DNA from: Apis mellifera
Taxonomy: Eukaryota > Arthropoda > Insecta > Hymenoptera > Apidae
Assembly: GCF_003254395.2 (NCBI RefSeq)
Contig: NC_037648.1
Location: forward strand, 15,190,330-15,254,329
Direction: 5' to 3'
Length of the DNA: 64,000 nucleotides
Shown: positions 27,181-40,919 of the stretch, in pieces
How the letters are laid out: each line of letters begins with the position of its first letter
How positions within the stretch are numbered: position 1 is the stretch's first letter
The notes under the pieces: generated by a model
Told to the model about the DNA's origin: nothing
Databases searched by the model: none
The model's input: the letters and a program-made list of their open reading frames with translations, nothing else
Made by a program: the position numbers and the translations under genes

Positions 27181-29029
27181 CTGCTTTGCCTCATGTCCTT
27201 TCTTACCGTGATCAAATTCATATATATTGAAAAAATTCGTTTACGTTAATCAGAGATATACGATTATCGTAATATATTGACAGTTATTATATATTTATTA
27301 AACATCTTGAAATAAAAATAAAAATTATTGTCATTATTATTACTGCATTAGAAATTATTTTCTTTTTTACATATAGAATTTATTGTTACATAAAAATTTA
27401 AATACATCGAGCATACTTTCTAAAGAAAGTGATCAGTTTAACATTTAACTAGGCAACAAAGATATTTCTTTCGAGTTGAAAATTTATTCATCTTTTCTGA
27501 ATCAATTTTATTTTTTTTCTATGATATTAAATTATTAAAATATTGCCTTTAATACAATTATGATTATATATACATCTTTGATATTTAAAAGATTAAATTT
27601 TATCATATTTAATTTTTTTGAAATGTATTTTTTCCAAATTAGTTGTTCCATTTACTTGATTATTCGAAAACCTTGAAAGTCGATCGGCCCGATACGCGTC
27701 TGTTGTATGTCTGCCTTATCCCGCCACTTAGTGCATACTTAGGTAGCCATGTTTAAAACTGATGCGCGCGCGTATAACCGCTACAAACGACATCGAGAGA
27801 GTGTGCGTTGAGAAACGTACCGAACAGGATTTCAGAACAGACATGAAAGTGGTATATGCTTTCTCAATGGATTTTGCGTCATATTTTTGCGTTTCTGTTT
27901 CGTATTTTTTATGAGTGTTACAATTTAGAATACATGATATTTTCAGAAAACGTAATGCTTTTCTAATCGAGGTATGTTTCCTTATCCTCCGCTACTTCGA
28001 ATACAATTCGAACTATTCAGAATGCTCTTCTTTTCTCCTTTCCGATCTAGATAATAGCATTCTTTGCTTGAAAATATATTAGGTAGGTAGGTTAGTCTTT
28101 TCAGGCTTCCACGAGACCCTTCAAAATGCTTTATCTTGGCTGGCCTTGAAACTAAAATATCAATCGATAATCTCAATAGTAAAAAAAGTTTCTAGAAAGA
28201 AAAATGTATATGAAACACATTTTTTTTGTGATTATTATCAAGAAATTGTATCGCGTGATTTTTAATTCTTTATAATATTGATTTGATAAATTGTTAATCT
28301 TATTGTTAATAATTATTGATATTGATTATTGTATTTCGATGTCTTCGCAATAAGTTAATCGGTAGAAAACTGCTTCGTAGAACTGATAAAGAAACTCATT
28401 ATCAGCATATATCGTTAAAAAAAGTTCGTATTAAATTGCGAATATCTTTTCTAGTCTTTGTGAAATTTTAATTCTACCGTTTATAATTTTCCATGAAAAT
28501 TACTTTTTAATCATAATAGAATGTATATATATATATATTTCTTTCGAAAATGGTGAAACAAATCTCTCTATCTAAACTTTTTCTTAGGCAGAAAACAATC
28601 ATTAAAATTCGAAGTGTAAAAACTATGATGCTGGTCGTTTAACTCGAAAATGTGCCACATATTATTCGTGGCGTCTTCCATCTTCGTTCAACTTTCGTGT
28701 CACTGTTCTGCTCGATGTTCTCCTGCTAGCTTCTCGTGTTAGATAAATAAAGAGAATCGCGCTGACGGTAATAGAGAAAGATACTGTGGATAGAAGAGGA
28801 AAGGAGAATCCTAGCTTCATTTTTGTCTCGCTCGTGCGGAACCCATTCCTCCTTCCTGTACCATTCGACCCATAGCATCTCCTTCTCCATTCTCCCGACC
28901 GTCTCTCTTTCCCACGTGCATACCCGAGGTTTCTCCCCTCCGACTATTGCACACGGGGTGTCTCAAAAATGTCTCTCGCCCTTGAAATCTTTCTATCATT
29001 TTCCTCGTAGAAAATGAAATTTATATGTT

Positions 29030-29417
29030 TCTAGTTTATGAAAAATTTTCTTTTCGTTTCAATTTTATAATTATTTACAAATAAAGAATTTGAAAAAAAA
29101 ATTTTATAAACAAAAAGATAAATATATAATATTATAATATGTATATATATATATATAAAATTTTTCACTACATTTATAAAGCATATTTATCGTTAATAAT
29201 TTAATTACGTTTTTAGTTATTAATACGTTTTTAGTTTACCGATGAAAAATTTTCTTTTCGTTTCAATTTTATAATTATTTACAAGTAAAGAATTTGAAAA
29301 AAAAATTTTATAAACAAAAAAATAAATATATAATATTATAATATGTATATATATATATATAAAATTTTTCACTACATTCATAAAGCATACTTATCGTTAA
29401 TAATAATTTAATTTCGA
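29030..29417 (+). repeat. Direct duplication, 204-bp period
   Basis: Copies begin near 29030 and 29234 and share a long block around GAAAAATTTTCTTTTCGTTT, a TA microsatellite and TTTTTCACTACATT. Only a few substitutions separate them. Confidence 0.8.
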
Positions 29418-32213
29418 ATGCATATGAAAAAAAAAAAAATGAATTTTACGATCGATTTGTTAAAAATAAAAAATAGAAAGGATATTTGAAAGGTTTGAAA
29501 ACAATTGCTATCTTTGGAACTCCCTATTTCCCAGGCGCCTCTTGTACACCGAGTAAAAGAAAGACGCGTGTGTGCACGTACACACTTATACCCTTTTGCA
29601 TCGAATCCACGTCGTCGTTGACGTCCTCATCGAGAATGCAACCATCTCGTTTCTTTCGAACCACAACCACGTTAAAACTACAGTTAATTCTCCCGATAGG
29701 CATATGGCTCTGTCGAACATTGTCTGTATAACATAAACGTACATGATGATTCTCTTTTTATAAAAGATTATTGCTGCCTAAGTGATTTTTAATTCGTGAT
29801 ACAGTGATTCTCAAATTTTTGTTTTTCATCGAAAAACAAAAATATTACATGTTTACTCGAAACGTGTAAATATGTAATTAATTATAATAATAGTTAAAGA
29901 ACACAATAATAGTTAAGTTATATTTTTTTTATTTGATCCGAACTGAGAAGTAACGTTTATCGAATAATTTCCAGAAAATAATTAAACAATACTGTTACTA
30001 CAATAATCAGAATAAGAGATATATACTGTAAGCGTAATAAAATATTTTTCTCTTCAGAACAGATTACAAAACATCAATTTGCATCTGTATTCGTACAAAT
30101 TCCATTTTAAGGTCGACTTGCAATTGCGATCACTTCAATTTTCTACTATCTGTTTTAACCAAATCACGTCCCGGGAGTTGTTCGACTAACTTCGTCGCGC
30201 CGCACGCACACAGGCATATTTATTCGCGCATGCGCATATTCGTTAACTTGCAGAATTATTGGTGTAGATAAAAACCGTACGGTTAAATCGAAGAAGAAGT
30301 CGAGAATAATGCTTAAACGAACGAAGATTATTTATCTTATACTCTCTCAACGTAAAATTCTAAATATTAAAATTGATCAAATGTTTTTAATATCTTTATC
30401 AAGACCATTATATAAGAAAGAAATTCATAATACGTGCGACTAGTAACGAGTACGTTGTAGCGCTAAAGTCGACTGAAATGAAATCCGAGTCGGAGTGGGG
30501 AGATTGGTTTGTCAGTTCGCGTGCCAGAAAGACATACGTAAAGCAAGTTGTGACGCAGTCAGATGGGCCTCACCCGTGTCGCAAAACGCAGCCGAGACAC
30601 GATACATTCTTGCAATCTACATACGCCAAACTGTCAGATTAATTGAATAAAATTATTAAACGGTTTCTAAATCCATTTTCGTCCATTTTTCCAACAACAA
30701 TTCTTACGAGAAAATTTTATTTATTATTTTAATAAAATAAAATATGTACGAATATGTCCGAACGAAAGGTCAAATTTTTTTATTAACTCAATAAAGATAA
30801 TCGATCGGAATATGAATAACTGAGCGCTTTTTGACGATTCAACCGATTGAAGCGTAATTGAAATTGGAAAGTAGATGAATATTTGTTTGTCCAGAGTTTC
30901 TATCGGGGTGGGGGCAATGGCGACCATTCGAAATCGTGCGTTCAGAGTGGCTCTTTTTGATCTTACGCAGTCGGGACACAAAGACAACCCCTTTTAAGCG
31001 GCGTACGGATTTTTCTCTAGTCGGGGTGTGCCGATCTCAATGTCGGCCTACAATAGAAGGGTGCAGAATTACTTACGTTCGATAATGGCTCCCTTTAGGA
31101 TTGATCACGCGAATACGTTTTATTTCTCAACCCTATTATTATTATTATTACAAATTATTTTTATTTTAATTTATTATTAATTTTTAATTTTTTTATTTTA
31201 ATTTTTTTATTAATTTTTAATGCTGATACGTCAAATTTTTTTTTCTTCTCTCACAAATAATTTATAAAATTTATACATATAAATAATACGAAATAAAATT
31301 TAAAAAAATAGCGAACAAACGTTAAGACCATTATAGCATCATGAATTTATTGATTTTTTTTTTTTTTGTAGAAAGAGGTTTGTATACAAAAATTCCTTCA
31401 CACGTGCTTGGTCAAAACTCTGACTAATTTAACCGACTTAAATCCTTCTATTCCACGCGTGTGTGCGTTTAATCCATCATCCGTGAATTTATATTTTGGA
31501 AGATGAAATTTTTTTTTTTAAATAAAACGAACGTGGAAAAAAAAAGAAGGAGAGAGAGAGGAATTTTTGTAAATAAATAAAGAGACGAAAATAGTGGAAT
31601 ATCATTGTCCATTCGGTTTCTATTATAAGTAGACGCCCCTTTCGACGACCCTCGAAACCCACGAGCCCCTTCGCAGTGAAAATGAATATGCTCGATTTAA
31701 TGCGAACAGTGGCTCGTCTAAAAGCGAAATTAACGAAAGAGAGGCTTAATCTCGAGTAACAATATCGAAAAAGTGTATATATATATACACGTACACGTGG
31801 ATGATCGAAAAATATATTTTACGAATTTTCCAAATACCGAAAATAGCTGGCTACTTATTTCTGGAAAGATTAGACGGGACCGAGAGGAAACTGGAAACCG
31901 ACGAGATGTTCGTTTACAGAGAAACGAGAAGTTTGTCAATGCGCCCAATTTAGACCGTAAATTAAAGCATCCATCATATCCACGCTGAATATTTCCGTTA
32001 AAGACGTTTCATTTCAACAACAAAGAGTGGATTGGATAAGGTTTTTAATCATCCGAAGGAACTTTTAATCTACAACGAATAAAAATTATAATGATAAAAT
32101 TTAATCATCAAACGTATTCCGTTATTATTAAAGTGTCAAGAAAAATAAATCCTTAAATGTATTATAAATGCGAGGTATTTGTTATTTACAAGTAAGAAAA
32201 TTTGTGAAAGTAT

Positions 32214-32398
32214 TTAAGACGAGGATGTCGTGATAAAATTTCCATCTTGATTTATGACACTCGAGATTAGGTTAATTTCTGATGGAAAATTATCGTCCCG
32301 TTTAATTCTTTTCCATGAAGAAATTTCTCGAATCACGTCGAAAACAATCTTCTTATTCCTCGTGTATGAATCAATAATCTTTATTATAATATCTATTG
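32214..32398 (-). other. Candidate terminal exon
   Basis: On the minus strand a strong acceptor (ttttttcttgtag, AG at 32400-32399) precedes a frame open to TAA at 32214. It includes DSYTRNKKIVFDVIREISSW and a polar end, NQDGNFITTSSS. Codon position 1 is purine-rich. The layout resembles the candidate at 24281-24468: both are minus-strand, lysine/asparagine-rich, and follow a TTGTAG acceptor. No family is recognised and no donor exon has been located. Confidence 0.2.
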
Positions 32399-34886
32399 CT
32401 ACAAGAAAAAACAAAAATTTTGAAATAACACTCTTAACCTAACCTAATTTAATATATATATTTCGCCTGTATAAAATAAAATAAAATAAAAAAAAGAAAA
32501 TAACGTTTCAAAAATGAAGTTTAAAATACATTTTAAAAAGAAAATTGATGAATTCGAAATATAATATGTCGCACCGGGCGACCTAAACGTAGAAACGAAT
32601 GGAAGTTACGCGACAGAAACATGCTGAATCCCGTGACCGGCAGAAATAAGAGCAGGAAAATTCTCGAGGGAGGCGAGGGAGGCCGCACGACCCACTTACG
32701 TTGTTGATAGACAATAAAATGCGGCATCAATGCGGCAGCTTGCTCTCTCGAAGGCTAATCGGTAATTAAAACTCGATTACCGTCCATGTTTCCGCGGAAT
32801 ATCGATAAAATCCTCTCCGTTATTTTCTATTTTCTTAAATCGTCCGTATGAATTTTTTCCCAACTTTTCGACCATGATATTTCTTTTATCTCTTTTCAAA
32901 ATTCCCTATCTTGAATTAATTGCTTTATGAATTATTCAAATAATTTATCATAATTTGTGATAAAACTTGTTGAATTAATATCGTTTGTATTTCAATTCTT
33001 CTAATATTTACATCTATGATGTTTTTAATACGACGATATTATGACGATAGGTCGATAGTCTAGCCTATAAATATTAATAAATTTATATAATAAAATATAC
33101 AATGATGTAAATAATAAAAAGAAACGGAAGCACTTTAAGGGAGAACGAACACCGCGTTTTCAACGACTTTGCTTATATTTGAGAAATCAGGTCGCACGAG
33201 GAATTAGACAACGCGATCGCAATAGACGAGTTCGACTCACTGGTGTCCGTGTATAAGTATACACGCGTGTCTTTCTCAATGCCAAGCCACGTCACAATTC
33301 ATTTCCCAACCGGTGTACTGCCCGACATTCTTATCCTACCTGACAATCCCCACTTTGTCCTCTACGTTCACGCTGCAGCATGTGTACAGTTAGACTTCTC
33401 CACTGCTTTTCCAACCTCGCTCATTTCCGATTCCTTCATATTTTTTGATCGCGCACCTCGTTTTACTATATATTTTCGGATAAACAATTATGGATTGATT
33501 CGATTTAAAATAACGATTTAAGAATTATTATAATAAATGTTTGTTAGTTTATTTTGGTAGTTGTTTAAAACGATTCCGAACAACGTAATCGCCAGAATTA
33601 ATTTCGTATTACGTAATTCACAGATATTCAAACACTAATCGGTTAGAAGTAGCGAGTTGATCGCTTGGCGCAAGGTCTCGTGACTCGGCAATTTTCGTGA
33701 CAGATCGTAAGAGTTCGACAAAACGGCGCGTGACGGATCTAATGTAAGACGCGTATTACGTCGCGTATTAAAAATCGATATATCGAAAATTATGAATGTA
33801 TCGATATGTACATATATACATTAAAAATACACAATCGACAATCAAGATTCAACAAAATTAACAATTGGGTATAAATCCATTGATAAACAAATAAACAAAT
33901 TTTTATATCGTTGATAAAAAAAAAAAGAATACTTATGAGGGAAAGATTTGTAATTGCATTTCTCATCAAGCTTTTTTATATATTATTTATTATATACGAT
34001 TCACAGTTAATAAACTTTAACCGAATATAGTCCTGCATTGAATTTATGTAAAATTAAACAAACTCGAGAGAGGTTAGGACGACCAATCAATGTGTACTTA
34101 CATTCCATGACAGAAAATGTAAAAGTTAACGTTGCCCCATCGAACCTACAGACTTTCACTCTCAGCAAAAATATCCCTACTGCTTGGTGTGTTTCTCCGA
34201 AACAGCCGTAACGTAATACAATCCCATTAAATTCCGATCATCTTCGACTTGGTTGACTTTTATAACGCAATCGAATCCGACACCTTTCTTAATTATATCT
34301 CGATCAACTTCCTCGAATTCGAACAACGATAATTTTATATATATATATATATATATAAATAATTATAATTATTTACAATTTGTAAATAAATTTGAGATTA
34401 ATTAAAAAATAAATCATAACGAGTACTTGCAATCTCAATAATAAATAGATAATTATAATTGAAATACACGAATGCAAAAATATTAGTGTGAAAAGATCGG
34501 TCGGTTATGAATATCTAGAGACAAAGTTGACGCGATACGGCACTGGCCCAAAGAAAGTCGTTTCCCCAAGAGTCGTGTGAAACCGTTTGTCTGTGCCCGT
34601 CAGCTGTGTATATCGCGGTTCTCTGACCTAGAAACCCACTTTCTTACCGAATTAAAAGCGACATCGAATGTACTGTAGATTCGGCTAGATACCGACGGTC
34701 AAATACATAGATACCTGCCATAACCAACTGGAAAATAAACTTCTTTTTCTCTGCAACCAATCATGCCGTTTCTTCTTTACGAGCAGCCTCGTTTCTATCC
34801 TAACATTTTTCTACCTCTTTAATAAATATATACTCGATACTTAACTATAGGAAATTTGTTGAAGAAATTATAGAAAAATTTAAACG

Positions 34887-34917
<31 letters not shown>

Positions 34918-36491
34918 TTAGATAATTAAAATTAAAGAAGAGGAAAAAATATACGATAAAACAAGTAGGTTATGTATGATTAAGATGGGAAGGGACCAGT
35001 AAGAAGATAATAAACATAATACTGCGTGCGCGCAGCTTTCTTAACCTCATGACATTTTCAACTAAGCGGCTCGATGCGACGCGCGCAAAATCGAAAGTTT
35101 GTTTTCTTTTTTCGTGTTTTTGATAATTCGATATTTGAAACGTAGATGATCGAATAATAATAAGAAGGGAATACGAGAACGGAGAAGGCAGAAGATATGG
35201 AACAAACGAGGTTAAATAGTAGACACGCACAGAGAAGAGCGGAAGTACGCGGCCCCGATCTACTAAGCACACTCATTTCCGAGCTTACACTTGTACGCGT
35301 CATAGCAACGTTTTAATTTTTTATCGTCCACCTATCGTATCGATTAAATCTTTAGATTTGGATGATAATTTTTGTATTTTGTAAATAATATTTTAGAAAC
35401 GTAAAAAAATCATTTCATTGCGAAATAATTTTTTCAAATTTTGAATTTAATTTTTTTAATCGGATAATAAAAAATTTACGTAATAATTAGTCAAAATAGA
35501 AAAATATTTCTGCTAATACTTGAATCGATTAGAATAAAGGCAAGAAAATGTTAAAAAAGGGAAATAATGGTGATGACCTTGACTTCTTTCGATTGTTGTT
35601 CTAAGAGGAGCGTGGGCGCGGTGGTTGTCAACGAGGGTATGAGAATACGTGAAGGGTGGCGGTAACACGGCATATCGGTGTCTCCATTGAAATAGCTTTC
35701 AGGCCGGATTTAAATAATCCTTGCTCCGGGAAATCCTCTTTGCGTCAATTCTTGTATCCTTTGTATAATAGCGAACAGATCTTTTTTAACCGAGTCTTCT
35801 GATCGATAACCAATATGTCTGATCTATATATCCGAAAATCGTAACAACACTCTCGATTTCCAACTTTTCAATCGGATAAACCGAAATTTTAAATTTTCTT
35901 TTAATTAATTTAGAAAATAATAGTTTTTTTTACACATTTAAAATTTATAATAACTTTTTCTTTTTTTTTTCTTCTTTTTAATTTATAATAATGTATTCTT
36001 TGTTTATAACTTGTAAAAAAACATAAATAATAGTAATTAAAAAATTTTTTTTCACATATAAATACCAATTGGTTCAAAGTCAATTTTTTAATTGGATATA
36101 TATATATTACATTAATTGCTAGTAACATATAAACATGTTTTCGTAATTCTATAAAAATCCTTTGATTATTTGATCACATTTAGACATCATTGATTCAAAT
36201 AGTAATTTTTATTTAAAAAAAAATTAAATTCAATGAATTATTAAAATTTTAAATTCTCGAATTATTTATGGATTATCTGTATTTTTTCACACATCTTTCG
36301 TAATAAAAACAAATCAACGATAACAATTTTGATAAGTGGAAAGACAAGAAAATAAAAAAATAAAAATATCTTTTTCTTATCTCTTTGCGTTCAAAGTTTA
36401 CCTTCGCATTATGTGCAAAACAAAATAAAATAAATAAACAAGATATAATTAACGAAAGATGATACAGTTTCGAAGATAAGAATGACATCAT
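32399..36491. other. AT-rich non-genic stretch
   Basis: I see no supportable gene. A/T runs dominate, with a TA run near 34336-34358 and an ATT triplet run near 34889-34914. GC-richer patches near 33250-33440 and 35200-35300 carry open frames on one strand without splice or codon support. Confidence 0.6.
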
Positions 36492-36740
36492 TTCACGGAC
36501 CTTGTCCGTGAATCCGAACGAAACCGGGCTCCTGACCTCATCCTACGCACCTGCCGGTGGCCCACAACCGATGGAGACTGCGATCATCTCCGAAGTTTTA
36601 CGACGACACACGAGGGCGCAATCGATACCGCGGAGGGGGATCCGTCTCGCCGCACAGTTACGGTATCTGTCGTACTCCGCCACGAAAATTAAAGATCCGT
36701 TTGTGTTACGTGCACAAAAAGATGTTGCCCGTAACAAGAA
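36492..36740. other. GC-rich block with hairpin and two overlapping open frames
   Basis: This is a sharp GC-rich island in AT-rich surroundings. It opens with a perfect hairpin: a 9-bp stem TTCACGGAC / GTCCGTGAA with loop CTT at 36492-36512. On the plus strand a frame without ATG start runs from 36502 to the stop ending at 36849 (115 codons, with NPNETGLLTSSYAPAGG near the start). On the minus strand a second frame covers about 36720-36550 (GSLIFVAEYDRYRNCAARR...) and ends at a strong donor, CAG|GTGCGT. Only one, if either, can be coding. A CpG promoter patch is the simplest alternative. Confidence 0.2.
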
Positions 36741-36849
36741 TACAAGAATTCTTCTTAAATATTGTAAGTATCTAATTTTAGAAGAATTTCAAAGATTGTT
36801 CGAAAAACCAATTTTATTTTTTCATAACGGAATTGACGTTCACAAATAA

Positions 36850-37417
36850 AAGAATAATTCTTAGTCAAATATAATGTTTGGTATATATTCTTAAGAGACT
36901 GATAATTAATTATATAATTAAGAAAGTGTATTTATTCTTTTAAATTCGTTCTCATCGTCACTTATATTCTGTATCTGAATTTATTATCAATTTTGATTTC
37001 TACTCTTAATCGAATGTTAATAAAATATGTATGTAAAAATAAAATAAAAAAAAAAATTCGAGATAACGTAATACAGCTGCGTTCTTTTCTCTAATTTCTC
37101 AACAAGGTAGTTTCCTTTTGCTTAAAAAGACCGCGGTGCTGCCGCGATGATCAAAAGGGGGAGAGAAGACGAGGACAAAAAGGAGAACGAAACACAGCAT
37201 CATAGGGGAGAGAGTCAAAGAATTTTACTGGCGGCTTGCGCGCGCGCGTGCGCGCGCGTACACATACATACATACAGAGTTGATGCTGGTTTGTTTTTCA
37301 CCTCGCATTGTGCGCATCGTTCGTTACGTCTGGCAATTATCTGGCCGCAAGCTCGTACTGCTTTTAATATTTTTAATCCGCGAAACTTGAAGCTGAACCA
37401 CGCAAAGTAACTTTACT

Positions 37418-37448
<31 letters not shown>

Positions 37449-39592
37449 CTAACGTAAGAGGAAATTTTCCGTAATAAAATTTTATTTCAAAATCTCGATA
37501 CATTTCATCGAATGTGAAATGATCAGCAAATGAAAAATTAATTTATTTTTATATCTATTTCCGAAAAAATTTTTGCTTTTCTTAATTGTACGATTATTGG
37601 AATGGTTTTAATATTTTGGACGGTTTTGGAACAACGGTCGAAATGATTCGAGATGTTATGTGACACCGTTGAAAGCAATTTGTGGCATTCGCAAGGACTA
37701 CAAGGCAAAGGACGGAATTTCAAGACGCCTCCTGCCAGTAGTAAATCCGATCGATCAGTCCGCTCTGTTTAGTCTCCAACAACGCTGAAATCTCCTCGAC
37801 ACTGTTCACTGATGGATTCAACTGATCATAGTTCGCGATAACCAGCATTCTCGACTCTTTTAAACGACTTCAAAAAGTAAAAGTTGAAAAGAAATGAATA
37901 TTTCGAACTTTCGTAAAATGTTGACATTTTCGATATAACGATAATCTAATTATATATTTAAATTTATAAAAATTTGCATTAAATTTAACGTTTGATCGAT
38001 AAAAAAAATTCCGATCGAAATGGATTCTTTCCGTATGAGTAATAAGGCACTAAAAATGGGCTCATTTCGAGTGAAATTTTCCAGAGATACAAATGGAAAA
38101 AGATGGACGAGTAGGAAGCAAGAAAACGGATCAAGCGAAGGAAAGAGTAAAAGAAGGTTAGAACGGTAATATAATATGTGAGCATATATACTCGTACACG
38201 CGTATAGAAAGCATCGTTACTCGATTTCATCCAATTTCGTTTCAATTGCGTTCCAACTACAACTTTTACAAATATTAGACCGATATACGTTATATTATTA
38301 TTCGTTAAATTTTAAAATTTCAGACAAACAATGAAAGATTTGTATACGCGATTCGAATATTTCAATCATCGTATCGAAAGTAGATAATATACCTAAAGCG
38401 AACATTTGCTAAGAGAACCCTCTAGCGGATGGGGATGACAAAGTATTTTACGCAATCGACTTTATCGGTAGATCGTGGCGTAACTACGTTACATATTAAC
38501 CTTCTTCTCGAAAACGGGCTAACCCATTGCATTTCGTCCATTACACGTCAGTCGGATATCTCTAACTTTCTGTTAAACTTTCTACCTCATATCGATTCAA
38601 AAGAATAATTTATAAAACCTACATCTTTATAAAGAAAATTGATCAATTTTATTTAAAAGATTTCTAGAAATTCAACACGCATAAATTTATCTATTCGATA
38701 ATTTGAGAATTTATAAATACAATATTGTTTTCTTCAATTATATAAATATAAAGAAGGTGTATTACCAAGTGTAATAGAATCAAATGAAAGTTGCGGTCTG
38801 AGCGATATATCGTATCGTCATTGTGGTGGAATGATGTTGAGCGATCGATATTACACGCGCTCTTCCTAGGTCCAATAATAATTCGGTGTTTTACGATGTT
38901 GATCGACCGTCGACATAATTACGCGGCCGAGCTAGCAGCGTTACGTGTACCTGACGCCCAATTAATGCAGCGGCATTGGCGAATTATCGGCCATCGCACT
39001 TTTTCCTTATTCCCTTCCTTCTGATTTATCGACTCGCCCAACCACTAAGAAAACAAAAACATCGTTCTTTTAACGTTTTCGGATCGAAATTAATTTCAAA
39101 ATTTTCGAGGAAAAAATCGATAGAATTTTTCTATTCTCGAATTTTCTTTTCTAAATTCGACTGTTGCTTGAAAAATATAATAAAAAGAGAAAGTTAAGAA
39201 ATTTCAACCAGAATTGGAATACGTATATATGAAAGCAAAGCGATTCGCGTAGGCAATCGGTCGTTGCGATTGATTAGCCAGGAGAAGCGGGATGCACACA
39301 AACGTTGCACAGCACGCACGTGAACGCATGTAAACGCCCTGCCAATGTAAATGTAATTATGGATTCGCTTTGATGTCGTAAAACGCTCGCTGTCGATAAA
39401 ATTACGTGTCTTATTAGCTCCATACCCAGTTAATACATTTAATATACAAGTTTATGCTACGTTCTAAGATGGCTTCCTATATCGATCATAGCCGAGAGAA
39501 GGACACGAAATAACGAAACTGTCTCCTTTCCTTTCGTTTATTCTTTTCTATTATAAATATTGAAAAAATTTTTATATTTCACAACTTTAAAT
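36850..39592. other. Non-genic stretch with Z-DNA-prone run
   Basis: No supported gene. A long alternating purine-pyrimidine run is at 37237-37276. A TTTA repeat sits at 37424-37446. A TCTAGCGGAT motif occurs at 38421-38430. A CpG patch near 38890-39000 and a GC-richer stretch near 39240-39420 show no credible exon. Confidence 0.55.
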
Positions 39593-40919
39593 ATCTATTG
39601 AAAATTTTTTTTATCGTTAAATATGTAAAATAATAATTGCAAAAATTATACAATAACCTCAATATTCTCTCTCTTGCTTTTTCTCAAAATTATATCTCTG
39701 ATTGATTAACTGATTTTTCATATGATTTAAATAAAACTGTTAACTCGATAAATAATCCTATTTCTATTTATCGATTAATTTATCCGTATAAAAATAAAAA
39801 AGGCAAAAGATATTATAACATTGTTAAAATTCGACTTTCAACACATCTCCATTCAAAACATATTTGCCATAATTCAAATAAATTATCGTCTCTTATTTAT
39901 AATTTTTAAATCGATAATTCGGATAAATTTTTTTTTTATACTCGAAAATTTTGAAATTCAAATATTTCGAAAAAGTAAATGAATTTAACAATTCGAATAA
40001 TTTTATTAAAGACGTTGAAAAATTATAAATAAATTTTATATCTATTAAAAATTTTTTTTATCGTTAAATATGTAAATATGCAATAATTACAAAAATTATA
40101 CAATAACCTCAATATTCCCTCTCTTGCTTTTTCTCAAAATTATATCTCTGATTGATTAACTGATTTTTCATATGATTTAAATAAAACTGTTAACTCGATA
40201 AATAATCCTATTTCTATTTATCGATTAATTTATCCGTATAAAAATAAAAAGATATTATAACATTGTTAAATTCGACTTTCAACACATCTCCATTCAAAAC
40301 ATATCTGCCATAATTCAAATAAATTATCGTCTCTTATTTATAATTTTTAAATCGATAATTCGGATAAATTTTTTTTTTTATACTCGAAAATTTTGAAATT
40401 CAAATATTTCGAAAAAGTAAATGAATTTTACAATTCGAATAATTTTATTAAAGACGTTGAAAAATTATAAATAAATTTTATATCTATTAAAAATTTTTTT
40501 TATCGTTAAATATGTAAAATAATAATTACAAAAATTATACAATAACCTCAATATTCCCTCTCTTGCTTTTTCTCAAAATTATATCTCTGATTGATTAATT
40601 GATTTTTCACATGATTTAAATAAAACTGTTAACTCGATAAATAATCCTATTTCTATTTATCGATTAATTTATCCGTATAAAAATAAAAAGATATTATAAC
40701 ATTGTTAAATTCGACTTTCAACACATCTCCATTCAAAACATATCTGCCATAATTCATATAAATTATCGTCTCTTATTTATAATTTTTAAATCGATAATTC
40801 GGATAAATTTTTTTTTTATACTCGAAAATTTTGAAATTCAAATATTTCGAAAAAGTAAATGAATTTAACAATTCGAATAATTTTATTAAAGACGTTGAAA
40901 AATTATAAATAAATTTTAA
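39593..40919 (+). repeat. Three-copy tandem repeat, about 440-447 bp units
   Basis: Units start with ATCTATT(G/A)AAAATTTTTTTTATCG at 39593, 40040 and 40482, and the array ends near 40919. Internal landmarks recur in every copy: CAATAACCTCAATATTC, TTAACTCGATAAATAATCC and AAAGACGTTGAAAAATTAT. Copies differ by scattered substitutions and small indels; units 2 and 3 are closest to each other in several places. The sequence is AT-rich with no coding content. Confidence 0.95.

Larger units (their letters stand above)
24521..32213. other. AT-rich non-genic stretch
   Basis: No supported gene. It includes a CRE patch at 26690-26770, a pyrimidine-rich tract (26780-27180), a direct duplication at 29030-29417 and CpG-containing patches near 27680-27800, 28830-28990 and 30170-30240. 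A 72-codon plus frame at 31773-31988 and an 89-codon minus frame at 26433-26702 are within chance expectation. Confidence 0.6.

Noticed and set aside
28079..28096. TTAGGTAGGTAGGTTAG, similar to the insect telomere repeat
   Set aside because: Only two or three imperfect units; not an array.
39593..40919. Possible transposon with terminal repeats
   Set aside because: Head-to-tail tandem units without terminal inverted repeats, target duplications or coding capacity.
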